Assembly: GCA_964019695.1 (NCBI GenBank)
Contig: OZ026514.1
Span: forward strand, 8,432,751 to 8,496,750
DNA: 64,000 bases
Direction: 5' to 3'
Origin: Loripinus fragilis
Taxonomy: Eukaryota; Mollusca; Bivalvia; Lucinida; Lucinidae
A program made the translations under genes and the position numbers. Of this stretch, positions 32,793 to 44,224 are shown one piece after another (the first letter of the stretch is position 1; the number at the start of each line of letters is the position of its first letter). The notes beneath the pieces were generated by a model. The model had not been told where the DNA came from. It worked only from the letters and a program-made list of their open reading frames with translations, and searched no databases.

Positions 32793-33477
32793 GACAAGTT
32801 GATTTTAATTTTGAAATAGTTAAGATGGAAATGTTCCTCACTCCCCTTCTTATGAATTCAAGCAGATTATTTGTTTTGCAAGAGTACATGTTCCTCACTT
32901 TCCTTCTTAGGATGTATGTATTTTGCAGCTTATTTGTTTTGTAAGACTATGTTCAAATGTAAGTAACTTCAACAGTAGAATTCATTTTTTGTCTGCTAAG
33001 TTTCTAAAACAAGGCAATCAATATCGAAACAATTCCAACACCTCATAAAGCGTTTTCTATAGTGTAACGAAGACACACAGAGTTGATTGTTACAATGTTA
33101 GCTTGAAAACTCTTCTGCAACAAAACATATCACAGTCCTTAATTTATGGCGATTTTGCTTGTAAATTCAAAAAAGTCATGGGGAAACCCTTCTTTTCCTG
33201 ATAAGTTCAACATATTATTAATCATTATTAAAATGGGATATATAGCAGGGATATTATGGGACAGTCTTCATGCCTGGTTATAAGCCCAATCACAGTTATA
33301 GCTATGGCTTCCTCTTAAATTGCACGACTGTGTGCCAGGGCCTACTCAGACTCGATGACGAACCTGGCCTTAAACTTTCACCGATGGGTCAGTGCCTGTT
33401 GTTTTGGCTGAACCCAACTAGGAGTTTTCTTTAGCTCTGGTTGTCCGTGAGTAAAGAGCCCTTTTGTTTTTCCTCAC

Positions 33478-33748
33478 CCTACCCCCTGAAAAATCACAAA
33501 GCTTTAGGGTTTCTTATCAATACTAGCTCGGATCCTTTCAAAAATAACAAAGCTACTAAGCCAGCATTTATAGTTGGGCTATCATAGGCCTGCCAGTGAA
33601 ACGCCATTTAAATGGCGTTTCGCTGGCGGGCCGATGATGACCCGCTTTTAGTGGTATTTGGATCCTCATCTCTCATCATCATAAAAAAACACACAAAAAA
33701 ACGTTGTGAGGGTTGGACCCCCTCTGACCAAATTTTCTGGATCCGCGC
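33478..33748. mobile_element. hAT-like MITE (GGATCC family)
   Basis: Contains the palindrome GAAACGCCATTT/AAATGGCGTTTC at about 33599-33623 and ends TTCTGGATCCGCGCATG. The left terminal repeat is eroded. Confidence 0.6.
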
Positions 33749-33959
33749 ATGTTCCCCGTGACGATACATTGCATAAATATCCACGCGAACTACTGCTGTC
33801 TGTTATAGGGTGAAGGCTTTCTCATTGTTTTTATTGCTCCTGATGGTTGATTTTTGTTTGGTCTTTGTTTTGTAATGCAGTACTTCATATCCTTTCAAAC
33901 TCGCTGAGGAAGAGAGAGCTGTTTGCTTAACTTTGTGTTTTTGCTGTCGAGTGGCCGTT

Positions 33960-34269
33960 CATGGGCGGATCTAGAAAGTTTTGTCAGAGGGGATCCAACT
34001 TTGACAACGTTTTAGGGGAGAGAGGATCCAAATAAATACCACTATAAGCGGGCCATCATTGACCCGCCAGCGAAACGCCATTTAAATGGTGTACGCCATT
34101 TAAATGGCGTTTCGCTGGCGTGCCGATAATGGCCCAAAATCGAATTCTGGCTTGGTAGCTCTGTGATTTTTCAGAGGATCTGGACCAGTATTGCTGAGAA
34201 ACCCTATATGTTTGTGATTTTTCAGGGGAAGGGGGTCCGGACCCCCTGCCTTCCCTCTAGATCCGCCCA
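33960..34269. mobile_element. hAT-like MITE with perfect 8-bp target duplication
   Basis: Flanked by TGGCCGTT at 33952-33959 and 34270-34277. Ends TGGGCGGATCTAGA / TCTAGATCCGCCCA. Inside is a long palindrome built on CGCCATTTAAATGG. An 8-bp duplication fits hAT-type transposition. It interrupts the Naiad B 3' UTR. Confidence 0.85.
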
Positions 34270-34730
34270 TGGCCGTTAGTGTTATGTGTTTCTTCATTAC
34301 TGTGCTATGGGTTGGCCTCTGATCTGTGATTGTGACATATTCCGACCATATTCATTTTTTTCTTGGTGAGATATTTTGTGGTGTGAACACCACAACAGAC
34401 TGTTGCATTGAAAAATAAGGTCAACATTACAAACGCCCCAGTACATTCTATTTTGTTACTAACCTCATGCACCAACAATGAAGACTCAGACGAGTTTGCG
34501 TTTCTGTGCAGTCTCACCAGGTGAACGCTAAAAGATTGGCTTTACACTTTTGCGATACGTACTCTCTTGAGTTAGCCCAAACGTTTTTGTCTATGTCGAT
34601 GTAAGTGCTCAACAAGGATAAGCTTTTCAAAAAAAGCTATCTTTCAGCACTCAACTAAAATGGGTTGGTCTACTGAATGAAAGTACAGAGGCCATTTATA
34701 AACTATCTCAAAGGAAAGTGATAATCTATT

Positions 34731-34803
34731 TTAAAATGACATACCCCACCTAATCGCCATCTCTGTGAGCGGAGATGGCGATGAGTTGGGTGTGTCATTT
34801 TAA
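34731..34803. repeat. 73-bp palindrome
   Basis: TTAAAATGACATACCCCACC and TCGCCATCTC face GAGATGGCGA and GGGTGTGTCATTTTAA, with a 7-nt loop. It lies in the 3' flank of the gene on the minus strand; a second perfect hairpin (TTGCCATCCTC/GAGGATGGCAA) lies at 34917-34940, just past its stop codon. Confidence 0.8.
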
Positions 34804-34947
34804 TGTTGTAACAGCATGAGACAATACATACAGGTAACTTTCATAGAAAGGGCTAGAGCATGCTACACCACTTAGCCATTGCTTCCATATATAGGTTTTT
34901 AACTTAGTCAATGGTACTTGCCATCCTCAAGAGGATGGCAACAACTC

Positions 34948-36533
34948 TTATTCGTCTTTATTAAACCCACAGGCTAAATCAATACTGTCATCACTTGAAG
35001 CAAGATCTATTTGGTTAACATTTTTGCTCAAGTCTACATCTTGAAAACCTATTGACTCAATAGAAGGTGATTCCGTTACTGTACAGTGTTCCTCAATTGG
35101 CCAGTGTACACGTTCAGGTTGTGTTTTATTCTCAGAATAAACAAGATAGATGGTTTCAACAGCATCTGGCAACCCATTGTCTGATAGTCTTTCACTTTCT
35201 AACGACATCCGTTTTTCTTCGTTTAGATTCTCTTTGGCTTCTTTTGGCAAGTCCTGTAGATGATGAACGGCAGCACCAATTGCGTCGCCAGCAAACTCAT
35301 TGGTTGAATTTATAATTTTATTTGAATGGTTAATCTTAGATGGTTTATTGAAAGTAGTAGATTCACTTAAATCAGCCCCGTTGGTTATCATAGTTATAAG
35401 CCGCTCTAAACATTCGTTGTGATGAAGGCGACTATATAATATTGACTCCGCATAGCCTTTTGTAAGAATATCAGATAAATTCAGTTGCAAGCTTTGGGAC
35501 GCACAATCAGCTTCACGTAATCTAAGCATGTGTTCAGCAGCAGCGTGAGCCTGTGGTTTGACAGCAGTATTGGGTATACTGTGCGAGTCTGATCTAAGAA
35601 ATAATGGCTTTTGTATTGATATGTCAGGTAAAGTGGGTAAACTGAGTGATGCAGATGAAACTAGTCCTGTTTTAGAAACAGATGAAGAAGGCCGAGATAA
35701 TCTTAAATCTACAACGGACTGTTCATAGTTATCAATACAGCTTGTGGAAACAGGTCTTGTTTCCTGTCTACTGGCGTTATTTATGTGGCGCTCTTTAGCT
35801 GAAGATGCGCGCGAAAACGTCGGGGCTACATTGTTTATATCGTCAATGTAATTTGTTCTTGGGACATTTATAATTGCATTTGGCAAAGTATCAGGTAGTA
35901 CAAAACTTGGATCGCGTACAAAAGTCACTGCCATTTTCCAAGCTAATGCGGTTTCAAGTCTATTTAAGTAGTATATATCTGTAACAGTTTTAGCATTCAT
36001 TACAAACACAAAAGTGTCTGCATTTATGATCGTATTCAGATCGCCCTTTGGTACTTTAACAGACACTTCATTGGAGCTTCTTATTGAAAACCTTCCCAAA
36101 AGACCAAGCACCAAACTTTGGCATTGTTCATCGTCCATGTCCCCACAAACATAAACAGAGTTTATATCTTCACCTCTTGATTTATCATCTTTTGTTCCTG
36201 TGACAGATATCGACGGTATATTAGAGTCTTTAACCATTTTCCTGGTTGATTCGTTTACCTTTTCGACCTTGTTATTATTGTTGGTAGCTTCTTGTTTATC
36301 TAGATACGCTACTTTCGATATAAACTCCCACAAGCGGTCACATGATCTATGCTGTATCAACTTAGGATATATTTCTAGAAGGTTCAGTGCGGTCTCTATC
36401 GTTTCATGGTGTTTCTGCATCCAATCGACAGCTCCTCGGAATGTTGGCCAGAACTCTTGTACCCGTCTCGTATGCGGCATGGAGGGTAGCTTACGTTGGC
36501 GCCGTGTGTTCCTTTCTGACACTCGACCAGGCC
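34948..36533 (-). CDS. terminal exon of an unrecognised host gene, possible TIR-like domain
   Basis: 528 uninterrupted codons after a good acceptor (...CATTTTCATTTTAG then GGCCTGGTC, exon start 36533, intron phase 1). The 16 residues before it in the open frame are intronic. Layout: a helical N-terminus (WPTFRGAVDWMQKHHETIE, LLEIYPKLIQH), then an alpha/beta segment VYVCGDMDDEQCQSLVLGLL, GDLNTIINADTFVFVMNAKT, LNRLETALAWKMAVTFVRDP, then ~300 Ser/Asn-rich, probably disordered residues with acidic ends (ASSDDSIDLACGFNKDE). The middle has the strand/helix rhythm of TIR domains (central hydrophobic strand FVFVMN, then Y..RLE.AL), which would suggest innate immune signalling, but key residues are not clear. 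Upstream exons are not found. Confidence 0.7.
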
Positions 36534-36590
36534 CTAAAATGAAAATTGAATGCATTGAAACCAAACAAATTACAATGTACATACATGTAC

Positions 36591-36880
36591 GAGGGTCTGG
36601 ATGGGGTATAATGATTAGTGAATAATGGCCCTTTTTATAATGAATAGTGAATAATTAGCCAAAAAATAATAAATAGTGAATAATGAGGGCCTAAAAAATA
36701 ATGAATAATCCTATTTTTTTTAATGAATTGGAGAAATAATTAATGAATAGTGAATAATCAGATTTCTTTGCCATCTTTCTTACTTTTAATGAATAATTGG
36801 TCTAATTTATTTTAATGAGATGAATAATGAGCTAAATTTTAAATGAATAGTGAATACCAGACCCCCTCATCCAGGCCCTC
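36591..36880. mobile_element. MITE made of AATGAATAGTGAATAAT repeats
   Basis: Flanked by ATGTAC at 36585-36590 and 36881-36886. Ends GAGGGTCTGGATGGGG / CCCCCTCATCCAGGCCCTC. Its interior is a degenerate array of GAATAGTGAATAATG-like units on the plus strand. It sits ~60 bp upstream (gene sense) of the exon acceptor at 36533. Confidence 0.85.
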
Positions 36881-36960
36881 ATGTACAATCAACACGAGTG
36901 ATAAATCGTTTCCATGAAAGATACCGTTGAACATTCATTGTAAGAGTATTTTTAATGTGT

Positions 36961-37040
36961 ACAACCACGTGAGAATGTACAAAATATGACACCTGTGCAA
37001 ACTTGCACAGGTGTCATATCTTGTAAATTTCCGTGGTTGT
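36961..37040. repeat. 80-bp palindrome, ACCTGTGCAA family
   Basis: ACAACCACGTG..GACACCTGTGCAA faces TTGCACAGGTGTC..CCGTGGTTGT. A relative at 37768-37842 has CCGCATGAAATG..ACCTGTGCAA / TTGCACAGGT..CCTGCGG. Confidence 0.8.
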
Positions 37041-37205
37041 AACAACTAATTTGAAAATCACAAGCATTTCAGTACATCATTTTCTTTAGAAATACTGTTG
37101 GATCATTCCTAAACATATTGGTAAAGTGTGTCAGGTTTTCAACTGCGCGATAGTATAGAAACATAGAAACGTTAAGCGAACCATGTAAATGATACCAGCC
37201 AGTTT

Positions 37206-37324
37206 TGAGATTTTGGTACTTATCGCGTCGACGTCTAGCGGTAAAGACTCATGCGAGACTGCCTGTTTGCGCAGACTCATCTAAGCCTTCGCTGCATGCA
37301 TATAAGATAAGTACCAAAATCTCA
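37206..37324. repeat. foldback element with 19-bp perfect arms
   Basis: TGAGATTTTGGTACTTATC at 37206-37224 is exactly complementary to 37306-37324. Confidence 0.85.
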
Positions 37325-37767
37325 TGAACTGACTCATTTAAACATAAGTGTAGTCCAGCCTGTGCACCCACTTAGTCTGGTCAGCATTATTATTTGTGTC
37401 TGCTGACATAGTATGATAGTCACACATGCTACATTCCGAGTTTCTCGAATCTACTACTCTCTGTAGCTGAGCAATAGTTTTGTATTCTAAAGCAAATCTC
37501 CTCCCAGCTAATTATCTGTGCTATATCTGGAACAGCACAAGACCCGATTCAGGAAGTGAAAAGAGAAACCAATTCCTCGTCCTTCTAATTAGTATAGTTC
37601 TGTGGTGGATTTTATTATAAAGATGCCAATTACCATCTTTATTATTATTTTCTTCTAATTATTTTTTCTACTTTTTTTGCTTATAATGGCATTCGCATTT
37701 AAGAGGAGCACGTACGCCCAATTAACGAATGACAATCCAGTCTAGTATGACCAATAAAGATGTACAG

Positions 37768-37842
37768 CCGCATGAAATGTATCACAAAATATTAAACCTG
37801 TGCAATTTGCACAGGTTTCATATTATGTACAGTTCCTGCGGT
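37768..37842. repeat. palindrome, second member of the ACCTGTGCAA family
   Basis: Arms include AAACCTGTGCAA / TTGCACAGGTTT. Related to 36961-37040. Confidence 0.75.
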
Positions 37843-38110
37843 AACAAACTATCACATCAAACTTAAGCAGTTTATTTTTTAATGTTGTCTGCTCATTCTC
37901 GAATTCATTGGCGAAGTGCAACTAGTTTTTCGCTGCACAAAGTATTGTAGAAAAGGACTAACCAACTCAAACTAGGAATACAAGCAACATTGTGTTTTTA
38001 TTAATTTAGGTGGGAAACGCAGCAATCGGTTTGAATCTGTCTAAAATGTTATACCTTTACTTTTTTATTGTGCTTTATTTGTATGCTCTTCGCATGTGGA
38101 GGAAATGCAG

Positions 38111-38221
<111 letters not shown>

Positions 38222-38342
38222 GAGACAGGTTTTCTCGCGACGAAGCCAAATTATACTTGCTTTTCTTGCAATTGAAATGAGGCCAGGTATGAATCATACT
38301 ACATCACCCAGCTATATATACACTAGATCGAAGAATTTCTAA

Positions 38343-40755
38343 CTATATATCAAAGGATGCTAATCACATGACGCAAATGCGCAGACTGACCTCGTACGTG
38401 GAGTAAATAATATTTATCCTACGTGGCTCAAAGTTATAATATAGATTTGCTGTGGCATATTTATAGATCAAAGCAGATTCATAAAAATAAATGTAAGAAA
38501 TATAATTGAACAGAGGAGATAGACTACTATAAGACATTTTTCAGTTGCACATTACATTACGATTTGTCCGTCAACGGAGACTTACTTTGGAGTTTATATT
38601 AGAGGGGCGATGTCAGCAGTAACTGGAATCTATCTTTTTCGTCTGCTACTAAAAATTATATTTTTTGCCCTGAGATCTTTTTTTACCTTTATAAACAGTG
38701 CATACCCTGATTAAATGCCGCATGGTGGCATTTCACCAGTTTGCAAGTGTAAAAAACATGTACCGAAAAATATATTTCACAATTGAAATGCAGCCGAATA
38801 TCTTTTTTTAAAGTCAATTCTTGTTCCATGCATGTATACATTCACTTGTTGTAACTTGCGAGTAGGTAAATTCGATGTTTCTGCGTCCAATATGATTAAT
38901 TCTTGGCATCAATATTTCATCAAGCTCAGGTTAATGGTCAGTGGAAACGCATAAGGCGTTTGCAACTTGTGCAAGCCAAATTAGCTGGAACAAAGTAATT
39001 GAAAATCATTCAAATGCAAAGGAGATATGGAGCAGACATGGAATTCAAGCATGAACATCTGTATCTTGTTTTGATCATTCATGTACCGAAGTACTAGGCA
39101 ATTTGGGTTCCCCCTTGAGCCTTAAGAGGACTTGAATTTATGCACTAGTCATTTCTAACTGGAGAACAGCGGGGACTTTGACTTTTGTTAAAACCATGGC
39201 AGTTTTCTCCACCGTCTGTCATTTTTTTACTTTATACTGCCATATTTGCCTTTGCGTTTGTATTGTCTATCAAATGCAGCACATTTTCCCCACACTAAGG
39301 GGACAATGCAAAAAGTTAAAACATGGTACATTTGCCCGACTATACCCCTGCCATGTCAGGGGATCCGGTGCGTGATTAAAACCCACTGGTATATTATACT
39401 TATTGGGAGAGAGCTCACTTGCAGCAGAAAGCTGATGCTTGAGATATAAGTATCAGGCACGTACCTAGGCATTTTATAGAGTTCCCATTCTGAATAGTCA
39501 ACCTATATGAAGCCAGGGGTTTGCCCTTTTGCAGAAGATGGTTTTAGAGCATTTCACAGGGCTAAATGAGCTGTGAAGACACGCAGCATCAACACAAAAA
39601 GCTGGATTTTTCTTCCAAAAATCAGATTGAATAGCTAAATTCCTATACTTGCATCGTCAAGTTGTACGCACATGCGTATTTTCATAAGAATGCCTCTGAG
39701 TATGCAAAAAGCTTCCCCCAACGCAGTCACACACGGCGCCATAATGAAGAGACGTCTACACTGACAGTTTTTGTTTCATCGCCTTGACTGGTGTTACACT
39801 ATTCAATTGGGGTCATCATTATACCTAAACCATGACGCATACTGGGATTGAGTCGATTTGGGTGAAACTTATATGATATTGAGTGTTCATTGTAGCGATC
39901 ATTAAAAAAATCAAAATGCATCAAATATCATTAACGACTACAGGAGGGACAGGCAGACTGGCAGACAGACTAAATCACGTATGTGATTAAGCTGCATCCT
40001 ATCATATCTAGCTCCTTATCTTCAACATACTGAAGGAGTTCACCAATCTATTATAATGATTATTAATCATTATTTTCTACCATCCAAAAAATGCTAAAAC
40101 TGTTTAATTCAATACACGCATAGTTGAGCACCCTTAGAAATTCAGAAGGAGTAAATACAAAAAGACAATTAGTATAGCTTTTTACCTCATGGTATTAATT
40201 TGGTGAAGTGGGTTGCGGGTGGAACCACAGTTTTTCATGACAAGCTTGACTTAGCGGTTTAACAGTACTTCATACTCATACCTACACTAGAAACTGACAA
40301 TAACCTTTCTTGTACCAGCAGAACTCAGATTTGATTAATAAAAGTTTCCTAGGAGTAGAGCTCTATCAAGGGTAGAGGGTGTGTCTTCTGGCAAACTATT
40401 TGCTACCATGTTGCTGCATATACCATATTGTGAAAAGTTGATATTTGGCCAACGCCCCACCGCCAAGTCCACACAAAGGGTTGGATCCAGGCCTACAAAC
40501 TAAAATTTTGCTTCATATGTTTCAATATCTATTGCACATCTGCCTGCATACTAGAATAGTTAAATAATAATTGCAATCTGACTTAGTTATTGCTAAATTA
40601 TTTCATGATCAAATTCTAAAACAGTATGGGACCTGGTCAGGGGCATTTCCAGCTCAAACTCACTTACTATCCAATGGTGTAAACCATGTTTCAAGGTCAC
40701 AAGTCTTGTGATTCATGGAAGGAAGGTATAAAGGGTATTCACTACCTAAAAATAG
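38343..40755. other. non-coding, nothing recognised
   Basis: Ordinary AT-rich sequence; the two overlapping frames at 39178-39449 lack any family motif. Confidence 0.5.
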
Positions 40756-41128
40756 TGAGTATGATCAGGAAATACCACAATCACAAACAGCAGACAAACC
40801 CATGGCACCGCAAGTAAAAGCCACACAACCATCAAGAGACACCAGAAAGACAAACTAAGCAAAGCAACCAGCTTTCTCTTCCCAATTAAGATGATTGCAA
40901 AACTAGAATTGACATAAAATAACGTACAACATAACATAGAACAATTACTGACTTGCACAATGGGAGTAACAATAAACAAAGTCAACAACAACAGAACCAC
41001 CGCCTTAGAACAGACAGCAGCCTAAGTCACTGGGGGCCTTAAATGCACTTTACTGGTACTTAATCTTCACCCTAGATTCTGCTGTTGTTGAAGTACAAGA
41101 AATGTCCAGCTCGCATGGAAGCCATCAG
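40756..41128 (-). mobile_element. Naiad B 3' tail, inverted
   Basis: Minus-strand reading ends TTTCCTGATCATACTCAC and includes CGGTGGTTCTGTTGTTGTT, GGTACCAGTAAA-like and GCTTCCATGCGAGCTGGACA blocks. Confidence 0.88.
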
Positions 41129-41876
41129 AATGCTCCATATAAATTTTGACTTCAATCGGACCAAAATTCCAAACTGAGTCCTCTTGCACGAAAGGTCCAA
41201 TCAAGCATCCGGATAAGAGTGTGCAAATGAAAGTGATTCTCCTTTATTTCTGCAGTCGAATAAAATTTCCTTTTTTGTAGTGCAGAAGTTGAGGTTGAAA
41301 TCTTTCTCCCTAACAGAGTCAACCGTTGCATGAGTTGCAGTCTGTTCTGGATTCATTATGTTAACTTCCATCATAAAATTAGTCCAGAGTGCATTTTAAT
41401 ATAATCAGCAGACATAAAAAGCATGCAACATTTTCACAACTACAATACATCAGCACTTTAAAAGAAAATATTAGTTTGCTGAAGATGACTTAATTAAAGC
41501 ACTTCATATGATTTCCTAACAAGAAATTTACCGAGTGGCAAGTTACAACTAATGAAGTTGTTGAACGTTTCTGAAATACACTGTTGAGATCGCCCCTCGT
41601 AAATAACGTAAGTCTAAGGTGTGCTACACCGTACAAATCCTAAGGTCCGCGGTAACTGAAAAATGTCTATAAGTAGGTAATTATAGTCAGTTCGTTTGAT
41701 GCGAGTGACGCACCAACTGCTCATTTGCTTAATGCGGCTGAGCACATTAAAGCTTAAAAATATATATTCTACACATAACGCCATTCATTTAATGCTGCGC
41801 TTAAAATACAAAGCACAAAACAATTACTTGCAAACGGTTTGCGAAGTAAACAAACTTAATATCAACAGCGCCTTCA

Positions 41877-42093
41877 TGGGCGGATCCAGAGAGGAAGGGA
41901 CATGTGGTCCGGACCTCCTCCCCTGGAAAATCACAAGTGGCTATAGGTTTCCTTAGAAATACTGGCACGGACCCCTTGGGTCCAATTGCATCTCAAGGGA
42001 TGTCCGTACAGCCCCCTGTAACTCTTTGAAATATGTTGATGACTAAAATAAGTTGTCAGGGCCCCTCTGACGGAATTTTCTAGATCCGCGGAT
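41877..42093. mobile_element. hAT-like MITE (GGATCC family)
   Basis: TGGGCGGATCCAGAGAGG at the left and TTTTCTAGATCCGCGGA at the right; shares the TCACAA..TATAGGTTTC internal block with 33960-34269 but lacks its palindrome. Confidence 0.7.
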
Positions 42094-42153
42094 GGGCTTC
42101 AGCAATTTGTTCTCAGTTATTGCAAAATTACAAGTGTTGTCCCGAATGACAGC

Positions 42154-42330
42154 TGAACAGAACAGAACAGAACAGTATCTTTATTAATCTCAGGCCACAT
42201 ACATGACATAGAGATACAATGTGAACAGCAAAATGTAATTTACAAAGGACTTGGTATTTTTTTCTCTTCTAAATACAAAGCTGTTATACAGATATGGTAC
42301 GTTGGGTTGCTCTCATTCATTAGTCAGCGT
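42154..42330 (-). mobile_element. 3' end of a LINE-type retroposon with (TTCTG)n tail
   Basis: Minus-strand sense ends ...AATAAAGATACTGTTCTGTTC with four TTCTG units. It could be the 3' UTR end of the LINE at 44225-48205 (same strand, 1.9 kb away, separated by the hairpin array) or a separate truncated copy. Confidence 0.55.
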
Positions 42331-42869
42331 AGTGTTAATCGTTGAGAGGGGTGGGGGGGGGTGGGGGTGGGGGGGTCAACCACCATATTCTCAATGTTAT
42401 TCTCTCAGCAATGTTTCAAGTTCATGTATTACAAGGAAATTTGTTGTGAGATTTGTTTTCTGCCAGAAGACCGGGGACAGCAGTGGCTCAAATTCATGTC
42501 TGAAAATGAACCTCTGCCAGCCCCGCAGCGTGATTCTGCTCGAGATAACACCGGTGAAACAATCTTGACATCCGCACGCGATCCCACACCCACTCGCCCA
42601 GCCTGCACCAGGACCCAGGCGCAAGCCCGACAAACAGGTGAAAGATCGTACGCAAACATCGGCTAACTTGATTGTTGTGCCTATGTCTTATATCCGTATA
42701 CCTTTATCTCGATGCACAGTTCGGATAATTATGTCACATCTGCACGAGTAAAACATGAGAATATTTACAATGTGGGTCATTTGATATCCGGGTTCAGTAG
42801 TGTCAAGGCTGTTCGTTTATTATTGTTATTTTGGATTACGATCTGTTGTGTGAGTATCTTAACATTTTA

Positions 42870-44060
42870 TGTCACATGTTAGCTGGGTGCTGAAAGAACC
42901 GTCTCCAATGAGACGGTTCTTTTGAGCACCCAAAACCTATGTTTCAGTAGGAAAATTCTGTTTTATACTGAATAGTCACTGGTCTAGATAAACAAGCCAT
43001 CAGCATGTATGAATGAGATCTTAACCAAACGGGTAGGTTTAAACATGTGTATTGAGTGTTGAACTGAACAGTCTCGTCGAGATGGTTCAATTGAACACCC
43101 AGAACCAATGTTTCTATGAAGAAGTCGCTGCATATCTTGAAAATTTAGCTATTTAACACGGGCCCAGCCTTTTATTCAAAAATGTGTATTGAGTGTCGGA
43201 GGGAGGAGCAGTATCGTCGAGACGGTACTTTTGAGTCTCCAAAAACACATGTTTTTGTTGATAAATTAGGTTGTTTTCGCAAACTCAGGTCAGGTGCATA
43301 AATTGAGACGTTATTCCATCTCATTGCTTAAAAGTATGAAGTATGTGCTGAGTGCTGAGAAAGAGCAGTCTCGCTGAGACGGTTCTTTTGAGCACCCAGA
43401 ACATACGTTTCTGTTGATAAGTTAGGAAAATATTTTTGCAAACTGATCAATCAACTCAGACGCCAATGCATCAATTGAGACGCTATTCCATCTAGTAACT
43501 TACACATATGTGTTTAGTGTTGGAAAGGGCCGTCTCATCGAGACAGTTCTTTTGAGCACCAGGGCATATGTTTCTGCTGATAAATTAGAAAAGTACTTTA
43601 ATCAACACAGGCAGCTCATAAACATAGGCGCAGATAAGGAAATTTTATGAGCGTAAAACTGTAATTATGTGTTTTGGATGCTGAAAGAACCGTCTCATTT
43701 AGACGGTTCTTTTGAGTACCCAAAACATATGTTTGATTGAAAATTGGAGAAAATAGTTTTCAAATACGCACTCTTATCTGGAGGCCTGATAAATTGAGGA
43801 CGTATCTAGTTACTTAGGCATGTGCATTGAGTGTTCAAAAGAGCAGTCTGAGACTGTTCTTTTGAACACCCATCAGAACATATGGCTTTTATGATAAAAC
43901 AGAAACTTATTTTTACAAAATGAACAGTCAACATAGGCCCAGATTAACAAACGCTTTTGCATATATTGAGAATTTATCACATCATCTAGTACTTTAAACA
44001 TATATGTATTGAGTTTTGAGGAGAGCTGTCTCGTCTAGACGGTTCTCATAAACACCCAAA
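42870..44060. repeat. array of eight ~160-bp units, each with a hairpin
   Basis: Hairpin cores at about 42895, 43073, 43207, 43361, 43527, 43687, 43840 and 44022, spacing 136-184 bp. Each is a variant of GAACCGTCTC-loop-GAGACGGTTC followed by TTTTGAGCACCCAAAACATA. The stems are kept although the units have diverged (for example GAACAGTCTC, GAGCAGTATC, GGGCCGTCTC). Single units occur at 22341-22496, 53866-53900 and 61865-61910. Confidence 0.85.
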
Positions 44061-44224
44061 ACACGTGCTTTGTTGATAAATTAGAAACTTGTTTTGCAAG
44101 CTTTGCAATCAACACCTATCGCAACACTGTCGTTCATGTTCATGCACGACTAAGCAATGAACGTAATCTTTTAGGCCAATTAGGTTGATATACTTTTTAT
44201 ATGACAAAAGTTGGGGGTGGGGAA

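Larger units (their letters stand above)
32795..34360 (+). mobile_element. old Naiad B copy (RT C-terminus and 3' UTR) with two MITEs inside
   Basis: GATTTTAATTTTGAAATAGT (DFNFEIV, as in DFDFEIVNFPF of the main copy) with a partial local duplication, SNFN/RN..F and KFLKQGNQYRN, then a diverged SECIS region near 33330-33420, 3' UTR pieces at 33420-33477 and 33749-33959, and the end at 34278-34360. The gaps are MITEs at 33478-33748 and 33960-34269. Confidence 0.75.

Noticed and set aside
42397..42666. Four overlapping ORFs on both strands
   Set aside because: Mutually overlapping, G-run adjacent, no recognised domain.
42870..44060. CRISPR array
   Set aside because: Units are ~160 bp, diverged, without fixed repeats and unique spacers, and the genome is eukaryotic.
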